Counted from the first letter of the stretch, positions 1 to 11,040 are shown. The stretch is 64,000 nucleotides of DNA from Prauserella cavernicola (GCF_016595675.1 NZ_JAENJH010000003.1:62001-126000); one strand, 5' to 3'. Numbers and translations: made by a program. Notes: a model not told the origin generated them from the letters alone.

Positions 1-1767
<1,767 letters not shown>

Positions 1768-2295
1768 TCAGTGCGGCCGGAGCCCGTCGAGGATGATGTT
1801 GAGCGTGCGGCCCCGCAGCGAGACGTCGGCGGTCCACGTTGTCGCCTGTGTGGCGCCGATGAGCAGCGCGATCACCTCGTCGACGCCGACGTCGGAGCGC
1901 ACGGCTCCGGCGCGTTGAGCCCGGTCGAGCAGCACGCCCAGTGACCCGCGCACGTCCTGGTCGTCCGTGGCCGACGCCGCGAGAGCCTCGGTGAGCGCCT
2001 GGTTCGGCCCCGATGTTCCGGCGAGCAGCTCGAAGAACTCGTGGAACGCGGCGCCGGCGTCGGTGTTGTCCGCCAGCCGGGAGGCTTCCTCCCCGACCCG
2101 GCGCAGTCGTTCCGCGTAGACGGCGTCCCGCAGCGCCTCCTTGGTGGGGAAGTGGCGGAACACCGTGCCGACGCCGACGCCCGCCCTGCGTGCGACCTCT
2201 TCGGTGGAGGCGGTGCTGCCGTGCTCGACGAAGACCTCGTCGGCGGCGGCGAGCACCCTGGCGCGGTTGCGGAGGGCGTCCGCGCGCGGGCTCAT
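1768..2295 (-). CDS. TetR/AcrR family transcriptional regulator
   Basis: A 175-residue protein of normal TetR length. The N-terminal 50 residues carry the helix-turn-helix (STEEVARRAGVGVGTVFRHFPTKEAL), the best conserved part of the family, and the remaining helical domain would bind a ligand. It starts at the ATG complementary to 2293-2295 and stops directly against the stop codon of the kinase. Two perfect 16-bp palindromes lie 20-65 bp upstream, which fits autorepression. No intact divergent target gene follows, so the regulated function cannot be named from this window. Confidence 0.93.
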   Translation of the reverse strand: MSPRADALRNRARVLAAADEVFVEHGSTASTEEVARRAGVGVGTVFRHFPTKEALRDAVYAERLRRVGEEASRLADNTDAGAAFHEFFELLAGTSGPNQALTEALAASATDDQDVRGSLGVLLDRAQRAGAVRSDVGVDEVIALLIGATQATTWTADVSLRGRTLNIILDGLRPH

Positions 2296-2315
2296 CGCGG
2301 CACCTCGTTGACAAG

Positions 2316-2358
2316 CGGAGTGATCACTCCGTATTCTCTAAGCGGAGTCATGACTCCG
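2316..2358. promoter_or_regulatory. Twin palindromic operators of the TetR regulator
   Basis: Two perfect 16-bp palindromes sit side by side: CGGAGTGATCACTCCG at 2316-2331 and CGGAGTCATGACTCCG at 2343-2358. They share the CGGAGT half-site and their centres are 27 bp apart. The location upstream of the TetR start supports an operator role; binding by this regulator is inferred. Confidence 0.85.
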
Positions 2359-2402
2359 ATACTAGGGGGAGATCGACGATGATCGGGATCAGGGACAGCA
2401 AA

Positions 2403-2454
2403 AGAGCTCGCGACCGCGTCAGGCGCAGTGCCTGGACGAGCGGTCGCGAGCTCT
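2403..2454 (-). terminator. Hairpin terminator of the ABC importer operon
   Basis: A perfect 15-bp inverted repeat (AGAGCTCGCGACCGC at 2403-2417, partner at 2440-2454) encloses a small inner stem (AGGC/GCCT). It lies 17 bp past the stop of the ATPase gene on the minus strand. No U-tract is visible. Confidence 0.75.
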
Positions 2455-2471
2455 CCGCGAGGGAACTGATC

Positions 2472-3365
2472 TCAGTGGCTGGTCTCCTTGGCGGAGCCGG
2501 CGTTCTCGGTCGCGGCCTCCTCGGTCGCCGTCCACTCGGCGGCGTCCGCCGTGGCGACGTCCTCGTCGGCCTGCTGCTCCGGTGCGGCCTGCTTGGCGGG
2601 AACGGTCTGCAGCAGCCGGGCGACCTCTCCGCGCAGCGCCACGAACTTCGCGGACTCCCTCGTGGCGATCTGGTCCCGGTCGGCGGGCAGGTCCACGGGC
2701 AGGTCGGCGACGATCGTGGCAGGCGACTTCGACAGCACCAGCACGCGGTCGCCGAGGTAGACGCTCTCGTCGATATCGTGCGTGACGAGCAGGATGGTGG
2801 TCCGCTGCTCGCGCTGGACCCTGCGCAGCAGGTCCTCCAGCTCGAACCGCGTCTGCGCGTCCACCGAGGCGAACGGCTCGTCCATGATCAGCAGGGCAGG
2901 CTTGCTCGCCAGCGCACGCGCGATCGAGACCCGCTGCTGCATACCGCCCGACAGCTGCCACGGAAACTTCCTGCCCACGCCAGAAAGGCCCACCGCGTCG
3001 AGGGCCTCCTGCGCGCGCTCCGCCCGCTCCTGCTTGCCCAGCTTGCGCCAGCGCAGAGGGAACTCCACATTGCGCGCCACCGTGAGCCACGGGAAGAGCG
3101 AGCGGCTGTAGTCCTGGAACACCACCGCGAGGTCGTCGGGAACGCCGTTGACCGCGTCGCCGTGCAGGCTCACCGAACCATCGGTCGGCGGGATCAGCCC
3201 GGCGATGCACCGCAGCAGCGTCGACTTCCCGCAGCCGGACGGGCCGACGATGCAGGCGAGCTGACCCGCGTCGACGGAGAACGACAGATCCTTCACGGCC
3301 ACGTGAGCGCCGTCGCCCGAGCCGTAGCGGTGGTTGAGGCCGGTCACCTCGAGCATGGTCGGCAC
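2472..3365 (-). CDS. ABC transporter ATPase, nitrate/sulfonate/taurine import type
   Basis: The 297-residue protein energises the importer encoded just upstream. It has a Walker A motif (GPSGCGKST, about residue 42), an LSGGMQQR signature, Walker B (LLIMDEPFASVD) and an H-loop (LVTHDID), typical of the SsuB/TauB/NrtD group. After about residue 255 it carries an Ala/Glu-rich acidic tail that the family does not need. The GTG at 3365 is chosen because AGGAGG lies five bases upstream; an ATG three codons later is the alternative. It is the last gene of a four-gene minus-strand operon and is followed by a hairpin. The substrate cannot be fixed by eye; sulfonates, taurine, nitrate or pyrimidine precursors are all possible. 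Confidence 0.92.
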   Translation of the reverse strand: MPTMLEVTGLNHRYGSGDGAHVAVKDLSFSVDAGQLACIVGPSGCGKSTLLRCIAGLIPPTDGSVSLHGDAVNGVPDDLAVVFQDYSRSLFPWLTVARNVEFPLRWRKLGKQERAERAQEALDAVGLSGVGRKFPWQLSGGMQQRVSIARALASKPALLIMDEPFASVDAQTRFELEDLLRRVQREQRTTILLVTHDIDESVYLGDRVLVLSKSPATIVADLPVDLPADRDQIATRESAKFVALRGEVARLLQTVPAKQAAPEQQADEDVATADAAEWTATEEAATENAGSAKETSH

Positions 3366-3404
3366 GTCAGCCTCCTGTGGGTTGCGACGAAACGGAACAG
3401 GCGC

Positions 3405-4241
3405 TCAGCCATCGTTGTTCCGGTTGGGTTGCCAGCGAAGCACGCGGCGCTCAGCGGCGAGCAGCAACGAGTTCAGTCCGAATCCGAGAATTCCCAGCAG
3501 CACGATCCATGTCCACATCAGCGGGAACTCGAACGCGCGCTGGGCCGAGATCAGCTCGTGCCCGATTCCGTTCAGCGAACCGATCAGTTCGGACACAACC
3601 ATCAGGATCAGCGAGATCGACAGGCTCAGCCGCAACCCGGCGAAGATCTTCGGCAGCGCCGCGGGCAGCACCACCATGCCGATCCAGTAGGGAGTTGGCG
3701 TGCGGAACGAGCGGGCCGTGTCGACCTTCACCGAGTCCACCGCTCGCACACCGTCGACGGTGTTGAGCAGCACCGGCCAGATGGCACCGAAGATGATGGT
3801 CGCCACCTGCATGCCGGGGCCGAGGCCGAAGAGCACCATGAACACCGGGACGAGGGTCGGCGGCGGAATGGCGCGGAAGAACGCGAACAGCGGGCCGACG
3901 TAGTCCATGCCCGTGCGCGAACGGCCGAGTGCCGTTCCGAGGCCGACGCCCAGGATCACGGCGATGGCCCAGCCTGCGAGACACCTGCCCAGGCTCGGCA
4001 GGATGTGATCGAAGACGACGTCGGAAAGGAAGAGCTGCGAGGCCGGCCCCGAGAACCACAGCTGCAGTGCCGTGGACACGATCTCGGTGGGCGGCGGGAA
4101 GAAGACGCTCTCGGCGAGCCGGGTCGCCACCTCCCACACCACGACCGCCCCAATGAACACCAGCCAGGTGCGGGCGAAGCCGGAGAGGCCGGCGACGGCC
4201 TGGCTACGGAGGCGCGTGGCGCGCTCGGTCACCTGGGTCAC
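3405..4241 (-). CDS. ABC transporter permease, SsuC/TauC-like
   Basis: A 278-residue membrane protein with about six hydrophobic segments and the inner-membrane component motif around residues 170-200 (the stretch after FGAIWPVLLNT, containing the EAA-type loop that docks the ATPase). Its GTG start at 4241 overlaps the stop of the preceding permease (GTGA), so the two are translationally coupled. Two consecutive homologous permeases suggest a heterodimeric channel. It lies 39 bp before the ATPase gene on the minus strand. Confidence 0.9.
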   Translation of the reverse strand: MTQVTERATRLRSQAVAGLSGFARTWLVFIGAVVVWEVATRLAESVFFPPPTEIVSTALQLWFSGPASQLFLSDVVFDHILPSLGRCLAGWAIAVILGVGLGTALGRSRTGMDYVGPLFAFFRAIPPPTLVPVFMVLFGLGPGMQVATIIFGAIWPVLLNTVDGVRAVDSVKVDTARSFRTPTPYWIGMVVLPAALPKIFAGLRLSLSISLILMVVSELIGSLNGIGHELISAQRAFEFPLMWTWIVLLGILGFGLNSLLLAAERRVLRWQPNRNNDG

Positions 4242-5008
4242 TTCGCAGCCTCCCCCGCGACCTCGTTCCAGCGGAACGCGCGCTTGCCGATCCGCTCGAG
4301 GCCGTCATTGATGAGGTATCCGATCAAACCGGCCACCACGGTTCCCGCCAGAACCTCGTCCATATTGGACCCACCGGAACTGGCTTCGAGGATGAAGTTG
4401 CCGAGTCCGCTCGCCGCTCCGGCGACGTACTCGGTACTCACCACCAGGATCAGGGCGATGGCCGCGGACATCCGGACTCCGGTGAACACGAACGGCGCCG
4501 CGTGGGGAAGCGCGACGGACGTGAGCATGCGACCGCGGCTCGTACCGCAGGCGCGTGCCGTGTCCATCAGCACCGGATCGATCTCGGAGAGGGCGTAGAT
4601 CGTGTTGAACAGAATCGGCCACACCGCGGCGTACACGGCCAGCGTGATCTTGGCTTCCGGGCCGCCTCCGACGACCAGCAGCACCAACGGAATCAGCGCG
4701 ACCGAAGGGATCGGACGCAGGAACTCCACGATGACACGGGTCGCGTTGCGGAGCCACGGCACGCTGCCGAGCAGCAGTCCCGCGGGCACCGCGATGGCGA
4801 CCGAGATCAGCAGTGCGATGGCCCACGCCAGCACCGTGGCGATGACGTCGCGGATGAACGGCTCCTGGCCGAGCAGGCCGACGGTGGTCGCCAGCACCTC
4901 GGAAGGCGGTGGCACGAACAGTTCTGGCACCAGGCCGACCCTCACGGCTCCTTCCCAGAGAAGGAAGAAACCGATCAGGCCGACCAGGTTCCGGTACAGG
5001 GAACGCAC
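4238..5008 (-). CDS. ABC transporter permease, SsuC/TauC-like (second subunit)
   Basis: A 256-residue polytopic protein homologous to the next gene, with the same loop pattern (KITLAVYAAVWPILFNT). The GTG start at 5008 overlaps the TAG of the binding-protein gene by one base (TAGTG), and its own stop overlaps the next permease. This tight coupling indicates one transcription unit in the order binding protein, permease, permease, ATPase. Confidence 0.9.
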   Translation of the reverse strand: MRSLYRNLVGLIGFFLLWEGAVRVGLVPELFVPPPSEVLATTVGLLGQEPFIRDVIATVLAWAIALLISVAIAVPAGLLLGSVPWLRNATRVIVEFLRPIPSVALIPLVLLVVGGGPEAKITLAVYAAVWPILFNTIYALSEIDPVLMDTARACGTSRGRMLTSVALPHAAPFVFTGVRMSAAIALILVVSTEYVAGAASGLGNFILEASSGGSNMDEVLAGTVVAGLIGYLINDGLERIGKRAFRWNEVAGEAAK

Positions 5009-6033
5009 TAACTATCAGTCGCCGGCTGGGCGACCATCTTCGAGACGTCCAGGCGCTCCGGGATACCACCGAACTCGAGGAGCAGGTCCGGGACGCGCTG
5101 CAGACGCTGGGTGTCCAGCTTGGACTGGAAGGTCAGGAGGTTCGTCATCGACGCGATCTCCTTGTCCACCTTGGCGAACTCGACCATCAGCGGCTCGATC
5201 GTGCTGCGGTCGGCGGCCTCGCGCGTCGCCTTGTCGAGCGCACGCTGGAAGGCGGCGACGGCCTTGGGGTTCTCGTCGGCCCACTGGGCCTGGGAACCGT
5301 AGCCCGCCGTCGGGAAGTCCTTCGTCGGGCCGGTCGCGGTGTCGAACACCGGCACGGCGCCGACGGTCTTCGCCGCGGAGGTGATGAACGGCTCGGTCAT
5401 GAAGGCCGCGTCCACGTCACCACGCTGGAGCGCGGCAGCCATGTCCGGGAAGGGAATCGAAACCCACTGCACGCCGGAGAAGTCGGCGCCGTTGGTCTTC
5501 ATGACGGACTTGGTGAGCGTGTCACAAATGGTGTTCTCGCTCGTGATGGCAACGCGCTTGCCCTCGAGGGACTTCGCGTCCTTCACGTCCGAGTCCGGCA
5601 TGGCGACGATCATCGTGCTGTCGGGTCCGGCGGACGACGCGTCGGCCACGAACTTCAGTTCTGCCGCGCCCTTGCTCTGGGCGATGAAGAACGGCGTATA
5701 GCTGCCGTAGGCGACGTTCACTTCACCATTGATCAGTTTTGTCAGCGAAGCCTGGCCGCTCGGGGCGTTGACGACCTCGACATCGAGACCCTCGTCTTTG
5801 AAATAACCGTTCTGCATAGCGAGGTGGAACGGTGCGAGGTCGATCGTCGGCATGATGGACACCGAGATCTTGGAGGTCTCCAGATCGCCGTTGCCGCCCT
5901 CCGACGATTCATCGGATCCGCCCAGCATTCCGCAGCCACCGGTAGCGGCCAGCATCACGAACGCAGTGGCGAAGATGCCGGCTCTGGCGCGGCGTCTGGA
6001 GCCTCGTGCCAAGCGCAGGGTGTGTCGAAGCAA
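5008..6033 (-). CDS. Extracytoplasmic substrate-binding lipoprotein (NMT1/SsuA-like)
   Basis: First gene of the importer operon. The N-terminus has arginines, a hydrophobic stretch (FATAFVMLAATGG) and a cysteine, giving a probable though weak lipobox (TGGC), then an acidic linker and a periplasmic-binding fold of the NMT1/SsuA type (PTIDLAPFHLAMQNGYF; GEVNVAYG; LEGKRVAITS; RGDVDAAFMTEP). The TTG at 6033 is preferred over the in-frame TTG at 6039 because AGGAG at 6041-6045 would touch the latter directly but sits about six bases from 6033. Family members bind sulfonates, taurine, nitrate or thiamine precursors; the ligand here is not determinable by eye. Confidence 0.88.
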   Translation of the reverse strand: MLRHTLRLARGSRRRARAGIFATAFVMLAATGGCGMLGGSDESSEGGNGDLETSKISVSIMPTIDLAPFHLAMQNGYFKDEGLDVEVVNAPSGQASLTKLINGEVNVAYGSYTPFFIAQSKGAAELKFVADASSAGPDSTMIVAMPDSDVKDAKSLEGKRVAITSENTICDTLTKSVMKTNGADFSGVQWVSIPFPDMAAALQRGDVDAAFMTEPFITSAAKTVGAVPVFDTATGPTKDFPTAGYGSQAQWADENPKAVAAFQRALDKATREAADRSTIEPLMVEFAKVDKEIASMTNLLTFQSKLDTQRLQRVPDLLLEFGGIPERLDVSKMVAQPATDS

Positions 6034-6658
6034 GGCCAACTCCTAAGTAGCCAATGAGGTCACTGTTGTTGTGTACCGACAGGGATTGAGATGGTCCAAA
6101 CCTGAACCGTCCGCGTACGCGGTCACTCTAGAGAACTGACCGAACACATCACAATGGGTGTTCGCTGCCCTGGGTCAAGTGGCGCATGTCACTAAGTTGT
6201 TAGAGCCAATGGGTTAGAACTGCTACTTAGCGTGTTCGTCCAGCTCGACGTGAAGAAAATTGAGCCGGATGGCGGTAGGCCTGTTGGTGCTTCTGCCCAG
6301 CTCTCGCCTGTAAGGGTTACATGTTCACGAGGTCTTCGCTACTCTCTGCCCCTGCGAACTCGGTACGGACCACCACTTTAGTGAGAGAGTGCCTGTAATG
6401 GCTGAGCGGACGGGACGATTCCCGCAGGTCGGGGACACCGCAGGAAGTCGACGGCGAGCTACTGGCCGACCGGCCAGGTAGTCCGGTGAGCGGAACTGGG
6501 ACAAGGCCCGACACGATGCTTGCGCTGAATCGAATCCCGTCGCCCTTTCCCTGTGGTGCGGTCCCGCCGATGACAGGCCTTTCCACTGGTGGACGACGTC
6601 CGTACGAGCCGCGGATGTCCGAGGATCTGCTGGCTCGAGTCTTGGGAGTGTGCTCGTA
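6034..6658. other. Long intergenic region between importer operon and conservon
   Basis: About 620 bp without a supportable gene separates two divergent operons and should hold both promoters. It is less GC-rich than the flanking genes. I looked for a thiamine-pyrophosphate riboswitch upstream of the binding-protein gene and did not find its conserved blocks. An imperfect hairpin (CTACTGGCC / GGCCAGGTAG, 6459-6481) is present. No convincing promoter hexamer pair could be fixed. Confidence 0.5.
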
Positions 6659-9600
6659 GTGCTCGACCAGAACGCGGAGGAAGAACGCGCTGCGGCAGGC
6701 GCCGGCGCGGCCGCCGCGCCGGATACTCCCCAACCGGCCCCGGATGGTTCCGCAGAGCAGGAACGTGCCCGGCGCGGGTTGCGGAACTGGCGGGTGCGCT
6801 CGAAGCTCGCGCTGATCCTGATCATCCCGACGGTGACCGCACTGGTGCTCGGTGGTCTGCGCGGGTGGGACGCGCTCGACCGGGCCGACGAGTTCCAGCA
6901 GACGGCCGACCAGGTGGACCTTGCGATCAGCATCACCAGCGTCGTGCACGAGCTGCAGGCCGAACGAGCGCTGGCCGTGGCCACGATCGCCTCCAACGGC
7001 GACTCTCAGCGCCGGGGCGCGCTCGACGCCCAGATCCAAGAGGTCGACCGTGCGGTGAACGAGCTGCGAGGTGTCGCAGACGAGGTCGACACCGACGACG
7101 CGGCTGCACAGAGTCGATACGACCAGGGCATCCAGCGGCTCGACGCGCTGGCCCCCCTGCGCAACTCGATCAGCTCGTCGCCGTATTCGGATGTTTCCGC
7201 GTTGGCCACCTATTCGTCGATTTTGGACGAACTCGTGCGGCTGGGTCGCGAGGTGACCACCGCGGTCACCGACCGGGACCTGCTCCGCGAGGGCACCACG
7301 ATCCAGGCGGCCAGCGAGGCCAAGGAGTTCATCGCCCGTCAGGACGCCGTGCTGCAGATCGCGGGCCTGCGCAACGGGTTCCCCGCCGACCTGCTCAACG
7401 AGGCTCGCTCTGCGTTCGCCGGTGGTGAGGCGGCGGTCGAGACCTTCAACGCGTTCTCCACTCCAGAACAGCGGCAGCTCTTCTCCGACACGGTCAGCGG
7501 TCCCGAGGTCGACGGCCGCGAGCGGATCAGGGAGCAGTCGTTCGTCCGCGCCGAACTGGGCGAGCCGTTGTTCATCAACGGCAACGAGCTCTCCGGGAAC
7601 TCGACCGCGACGCTGGACCGGTACCGCACGGTCGAGTCGCAGTTGCTGGACGAGCTGCGGGCCCACGCGGGCGCCCTCGCCGACTCGGCGACCACGGCCG
7701 CGTGGCGTGACTCCGGCATCGTGCTCGCCGCACTGGCCGCGGCGCTGCTCCTGATGCTCGTCATCGCCCGGCTGATGCTGAGGCCGCTGCGTGTGCTGCG
7801 CAGCAGCGCGCTCGAGGTGGCCTACGTGCGGCTGCCGGAGACGGTGCGGCGCATCCTCGCCGACCCGAACCCGATCGAGGCGTCCCGCAATGCGATCGCC
7901 CCGGTGCCGGTCTACACCCGCGAGGAGATCGGCGAGGTCGCGCGTTCGTTCGACGTCGTGCACGAGCGGGCGATCCGGATGGCGGCCGAGCAGGCGCTCC
8001 TGCGCGAGAACGTCAACGGCATCTTCGTGAACCTCTCGCGGCGCAGCCAGCGGCTGGTGGAGCGCCAGCTGGGCGTGATCGACCAGCTGGAGGCCGACGA
8101 GCAGGACCCGGACCAGCTCGCGAGTCTGTTCGAGCTCGACCACCTGGCCACCCGGTTGCGGCGCAACGGTGAGAGCCTGCTGGTGCTCTCGGGCGCCGGA
8201 CTGGCGAAGTCGGTGTCCCGGCCCGTTCCGGCCGCCGACGTCGTGGGTGCCGCGGTGTCGGAGATCGAGCAGTACGCCCGCGTCGAGGTGGGCACGATCC
8301 CGGAGGTCGCGGTTCAGGGCCGTGCCATCCACGACCTCGTGCACCTGCTCGCGGAACTGCTCGACAACGCCACGTACTTCTCGGAGCCCGACACCAAGAT
8401 CAGCGTCAGGGCCGTGGTGACGAGGCGGCACGCGCTGGCGGTCCAGATCACCGACCGCGGTGTCGGCATGACCGAGCAGCAGCTGAACGAGGCCAACGAG
8501 CGGCTAGCCGACCCGCCGGACCTGGACGTGTCGGTGACCAGGCGAATGGGTCTGTACGTGGTCGCCCGCCTGGCGAAGCGTCACGGCATCGAGGTCCGGC
8601 TGCGCGAGAACGAGGACATCGAGGGCGGTGTGATCGCGCGCGTCGTCGTGCCGACCGAACTGCTCACCAGCCCGCCGCAGGTGGAGGAGCCGGCTCCGGC
8701 GCCGCGGATCAGCAGCCAGCGCAACGGTTCGCACGAGGACATCTCGTCGCCGTCGCTGCCGCCGATCACGAGCCTCGCGGACATGGGTGAGACGACTCAG
8801 TTCTCCTCCTCGGCGCAGGAGCAGGCGAGCCCGCAGTACACCCAGGACCAGCCGAGCTCGCAGTTCTCGCCCGCGCCGTCGGCGCCGTCGGCGAGCGAGC
8901 CTCAGCGCGACGCGAACGGACTGGTCCCTCTCGACCAGCCGATCAGCCTCGACGACCTGGTCGGCGGCGCGAACAAGGCCGCGGGCCCGTTCGTCAGCCC
9001 GGCCCGGCCGGAGCCTCGCGCCCCCGAACCGGAGCGGGAGCCCGAGCCGGAGTGGCCCGTCGAGCAGCCGGAGGCGGAGACGGGCAACGGCAGCGGTTCG
9101 GGTGAGCCCGACTACACGCTGGCGCTGCCGAAGCGGGAACCGCGCTACGTTCCGGTGACGCCGGAGCAGCCGGCCCACGCCGAAGCGGCAGGGGGTGACG
9201 GCAGCGCACTGGAGGACGATGTGCCGACCAGGAGGTTGCCGATCTATCAGTCCGTACTCTCCCGCTGGTTCAGTGAGGAAACAGAGCCGGAGCAGGAGCG
9301 ATCCGAACCGGAGCAGCAAGTGGAGCCGGACAGCCACGTCGAGGAACCGCCGGCCGAGGTCGAGCAGGAAGAGACCTGGCACAGTGTCTCCGACACCGGC
9401 TGGCAGGCGGCTCACGCCCTGCTGGACTCGAAAGACGAGGAGATCACAACCGCTGGGCTGCCCAAGAGAGTGCCCAACGCATACTTGGTGCCGGGCTCGA
9501 TCCGGTCCGCCGACGAGGGCGACGCGTTCAGGGACACCACGGTGGGCAAGCCTGGGCAGGGAGCGATCGCCAGGTCTGCGGATGCGGCGCGAAACCGCAT

Positions 9601-9733
9601 GATGAGCTTCCAGCGCGGGTTCCAGAGCGGCCGACATGCGCTCAAGGAGCCGGAGGCCGAAGAGACGCAGTTCGATTCTGTGACGTCGAGCGGCTCGGGC
9701 GACCGATCCACCGACAACGGGGCGAAGGAGTAA
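6659..9733 (+). CDS. Conservon sensor histidine kinase with nitrate/nitrite-sensor-like ectodomain (CvnA)
   Basis: A protein of about 1,024 residues and the complete paralogue of the truncated kinase at the left edge. After a disordered N-terminus and a membrane segment (LALILIIPTVTALVLGGL) comes a helical extracytoplasmic domain of some 270 residues resembling the NIT sensor, a second membrane segment (VLAALAAALLLMLVIA), a HAMP stretch, the helix with FELDHLATRLRRN, and a GHKL ATPase domain (ELLDNATYFS; DRGVGM). A Pro/Glu-rich tail of roughly 350 residues ends with RLPIYQSVLSRWF and a GRHA block. The GTG at 6659 is preferred over 6650 because GGGAG ends at 6648. By family it acts upstream of the roadblock, DUF742 and GTPase proteins encoded next. 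Confidence 0.92.
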   Translation: MLDQNAEEERAAAGAGAAAAPDTPQPAPDGSAEQERARRGLRNWRVRSKLALILIIPTVTALVLGGLRGWDALDRADEFQQTADQVDLAISITSVVHELQAERALAVATIASNGDSQRRGALDAQIQEVDRAVNELRGVADEVDTDDAAAQSRYDQGIQRLDALAPLRNSISSSPYSDVSALATYSSILDELVRLGREVTTAVTDRDLLREGTTIQAASEAKEFIARQDAVLQIAGLRNGFPADLLNEARSAFAGGEAAVETFNAFSTPEQRQLFSDTVSGPEVDGRERIREQSFVRAELGEPLFINGNELSGNSTATLDRYRTVESQLLDELRAHAGALADSATTAAWRDSGIVLAALAAALLLMLVIARLMLRPLRVLRSSALEVAYVRLPETVRRILADPNPIEASRNAIAPVPVYTREEIGEVARSFDVVHERAIRMAAEQALLRENVNGIFVNLSRRSQRLVERQLGVIDQLEADEQDPDQLASLFELDHLATRLRRNGESLLVLSGAGLAKSVSRPVPAADVVGAAVSEIEQYARVEVGTIPEVAVQGRAIHDLVHLLAELLDNATYFSEPDTKISVRAVVTRRHALAVQITDRGVGMTEQQLNEANERLADPPDLDVSVTRRMGLYVVARLAKRHGIEVRLRENEDIEGGVIARVVVPTELLTSPPQVEEPAPAPRISSQRNGSHEDISSPSLPPITSLADMGETTQFSSSAQEQASPQYTQDQPSSQFSPAPSAPSASEPQRDANGLVPLDQPISLDDLVGGANKAAGPFVSPARPEPRAPEPEREPEPEWPVEQPEAETGNGSGSGEPDYTLALPKREPRYVPVTPEQPAHAEAAGGDGSALEDDVPTRRLPIYQSVLSRWFSEETEPEQERSEPEQQVEPDSHVEEPPAEVEQEETWHSVSDTGWQAAHALLDSKDEEITTAGLPKRVPNAYLVPGSIRSADEGDAFRDTTVGKPGQGAIARSADAARNRMMSFQRGFQSGRHALKEPEAEETQFDSVTSSGSGDRSTDNGAKE

Positions 9734-9736
9734 GAG

Positions 9737-10195
9737 TTGACACGGGCTGGTGCAGCGCAGCCGGGGGCGCCGAAGCAGGGCGGCTCCGGCCAGAAGGGGA
9801 GCTTCGCTTGGCTCATCACGGACTTCGTGCACCGTGTGCCGGGCGCGGCCCACGCGGTCGTGGTCTCCGCGGACGGTCTGCTGCTCGCGTCGTCGCGGGG
9901 GCTGCCGAAGGACCGGGCCGACCAGCTCGCCGCCGTCGCCTCGGGGCTGACGAGCCTCGCGCGTGGTGCCGCGCAGGTGTTCGAGGGTGGCGCGGTCGCG
10001 CAGACCGTGGTCGAGATGGCCAACGGCTTCCTGTTCCTCATGTCGGTGTCCGACGGTTCGTGCCTCGCGGTGCTGGGCTCGCCGGACAGTGACATCGGAC
10101 TGGTGGTGTACGAGATGACCTTGCTGGTCGACCGGGTCGGCCAGCAGATGACGCCGGAGCTCCGGGCCCAGCTTCAGGGTTCGGTGCGGCGGTGA
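9737..10195 (+). CDS. Roadblock/LC7 domain protein (CvnB-like)
   Basis: A 152-residue protein with the dynein light-chain roadblock fold ([30 protein letters not shown], then [17 protein letters not shown]). By family these proteins bind small GTPases, often as dimers, and link conservon kinases to the GTPase. The start is TTG at 9737: AAGGAG at 9725-9730, inside the end of the kinase gene, is correctly spaced. Three bases separate it from the kinase stop. Confidence 0.92.
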   Translation: MTRAGAAQPGAPKQGGSGQKGSFAWLITDFVHRVPGAAHAVVVSADGLLLASSRGLPKDRADQLAAVASGLTSLARGAAQVFEGGAVAQTVVEMANGFLFLMSVSDGSCLAVLGSPDSDIGLVVYEMTLLVDRVGQQMTPELRAQLQGSVRR

Positions 10196-10266
10196 GCCGG
10201 TGCACAGAGAGCGCGCGGCGACGACGTATCCGACAGGCAACGTGAGAGAGCGCTGAGGAGATCGCC

Positions 10267-11040
10267 GTGGATTCCGGGCACGCGCGAGGTGACCGTCGAC
10301 TCGACAGAGGCAAGCCGTCCGGCCGTTGGGCGGACGACTCGGACAGCGACGTCCCCTATCGCGATCAGGACGAGTGGCATGACCGCGATTGGCGCTCGTC
10401 GCGTTTCGACGGTCCGGTGACCGGAAGGTCGGATGACTCGGGGGAATGGCTGAGCCCCCTCGACACCGGCTCGCAGGGGCCTGCCGACTTCAGCGTGACC
10501 GACTACCGGCAGCGGCTGATGAGCGGTCCGGGGTCCGAGCTCTACGGCATGGGCGGCGGTGGCCTGGGCCAGCCCGACGAGTCGGCGGCGTTCTCGGCGT
10601 TCGCTGAGCGGTCGCTCGACGGCGGTCCGTCCTCACAGGACCTGGTGCCTTCGCCGGTGCCGAGGCAGGCGAGCCTCGAACCGGAGCAGCCCGCCGAGAC
10701 GACTTCCGGCCTGGTGAGGCCATACTTCAGGACCAGGGGCAGGACCAAGCCCGACTACGACCTCGCGATCGAGGCGCTGGTCTCCACCAGCGACCGCGGC
10801 CGCAAGCTCGACCGCGTTCGTGTGCCGGAACACCGCTCCATCTGCGGGCTTTGCCTGGACACGAGGTCGGTGGCGGAGGTGGCCGCGCACCTGCGGCTCC
10901 CGCTCGGCGTCGTGCGAGTCCTGGTTGGTGACGTTGCCGGTCTCGGACTGGTGCTCGTGCACTCCGCGACCGCCATGGTCGGGGACCGACCCAGTATCGA
11001 GTTCATGGAAAGGGTTCTCAGTGGCCTTCGGAGAATTTGA
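10267..11040 (+). CDS. DUF742 protein (CvnC-like)
   Basis: The 257-residue protein has a disordered acidic N-terminal half and the DUF742 domain from about residue 150 (LVRPYFRTRGRTKPDYDLAI, then the winged-helix-like HRSICGLCLDTRSVAEVAAHLRLPLGVVRVL). It is the third member of the conservon. GAGGAG at 10255-10260 supports the GTG start at 10267. Its 3' end overlaps the GTPase gene by 20 bp. Molecular function in the family is not well defined; a role as scaffold or effector between kinase and GTPase is inferred. Confidence 0.9.
   Translation: MDSGHARGDRRLDRGKPSGRWADDSDSDVPYRDQDEWHDRDWRSSRFDGPVTGRSDDSGEWLSPLDTGSQGPADFSVTDYRQRLMSGPGSELYGMGGGGLGQPDESAAFSAFAERSLDGGPSSQDLVPSPVPRQASLEPEQPAETTSGLVRPYFRTRGRTKPDYDLAIEALVSTSDRGRKLDRVRVPEHRSICGLCLDTRSVAEVAAHLRLPLGVVRVLVGDVAGLGLVLVHSATAMVGDRPSIEFMERVLSGLRRI

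Noticed and set aside
2379-4598. A long plus-strand frame starting at a good ribosome-binding site and running opposite the ABC importer
   Set aside because: Its protein has shadow composition (Arg/His/Gln-rich, no domain) and lies antisense to four clear transporter genes. Only the start signal is of interest.
6034-6300. A thiamine-pyrophosphate riboswitch before the NMT1-like binding protein
   Set aside because: The conserved CUGAGA and downstream blocks are not present in the minus-strand leader.
6317-8431. A 704-residue minus-strand frame opposite the sensor kinase
   Set aside because: Shadow frame with no domain and no ribosome-binding site; the kinase on the plus strand is certain.
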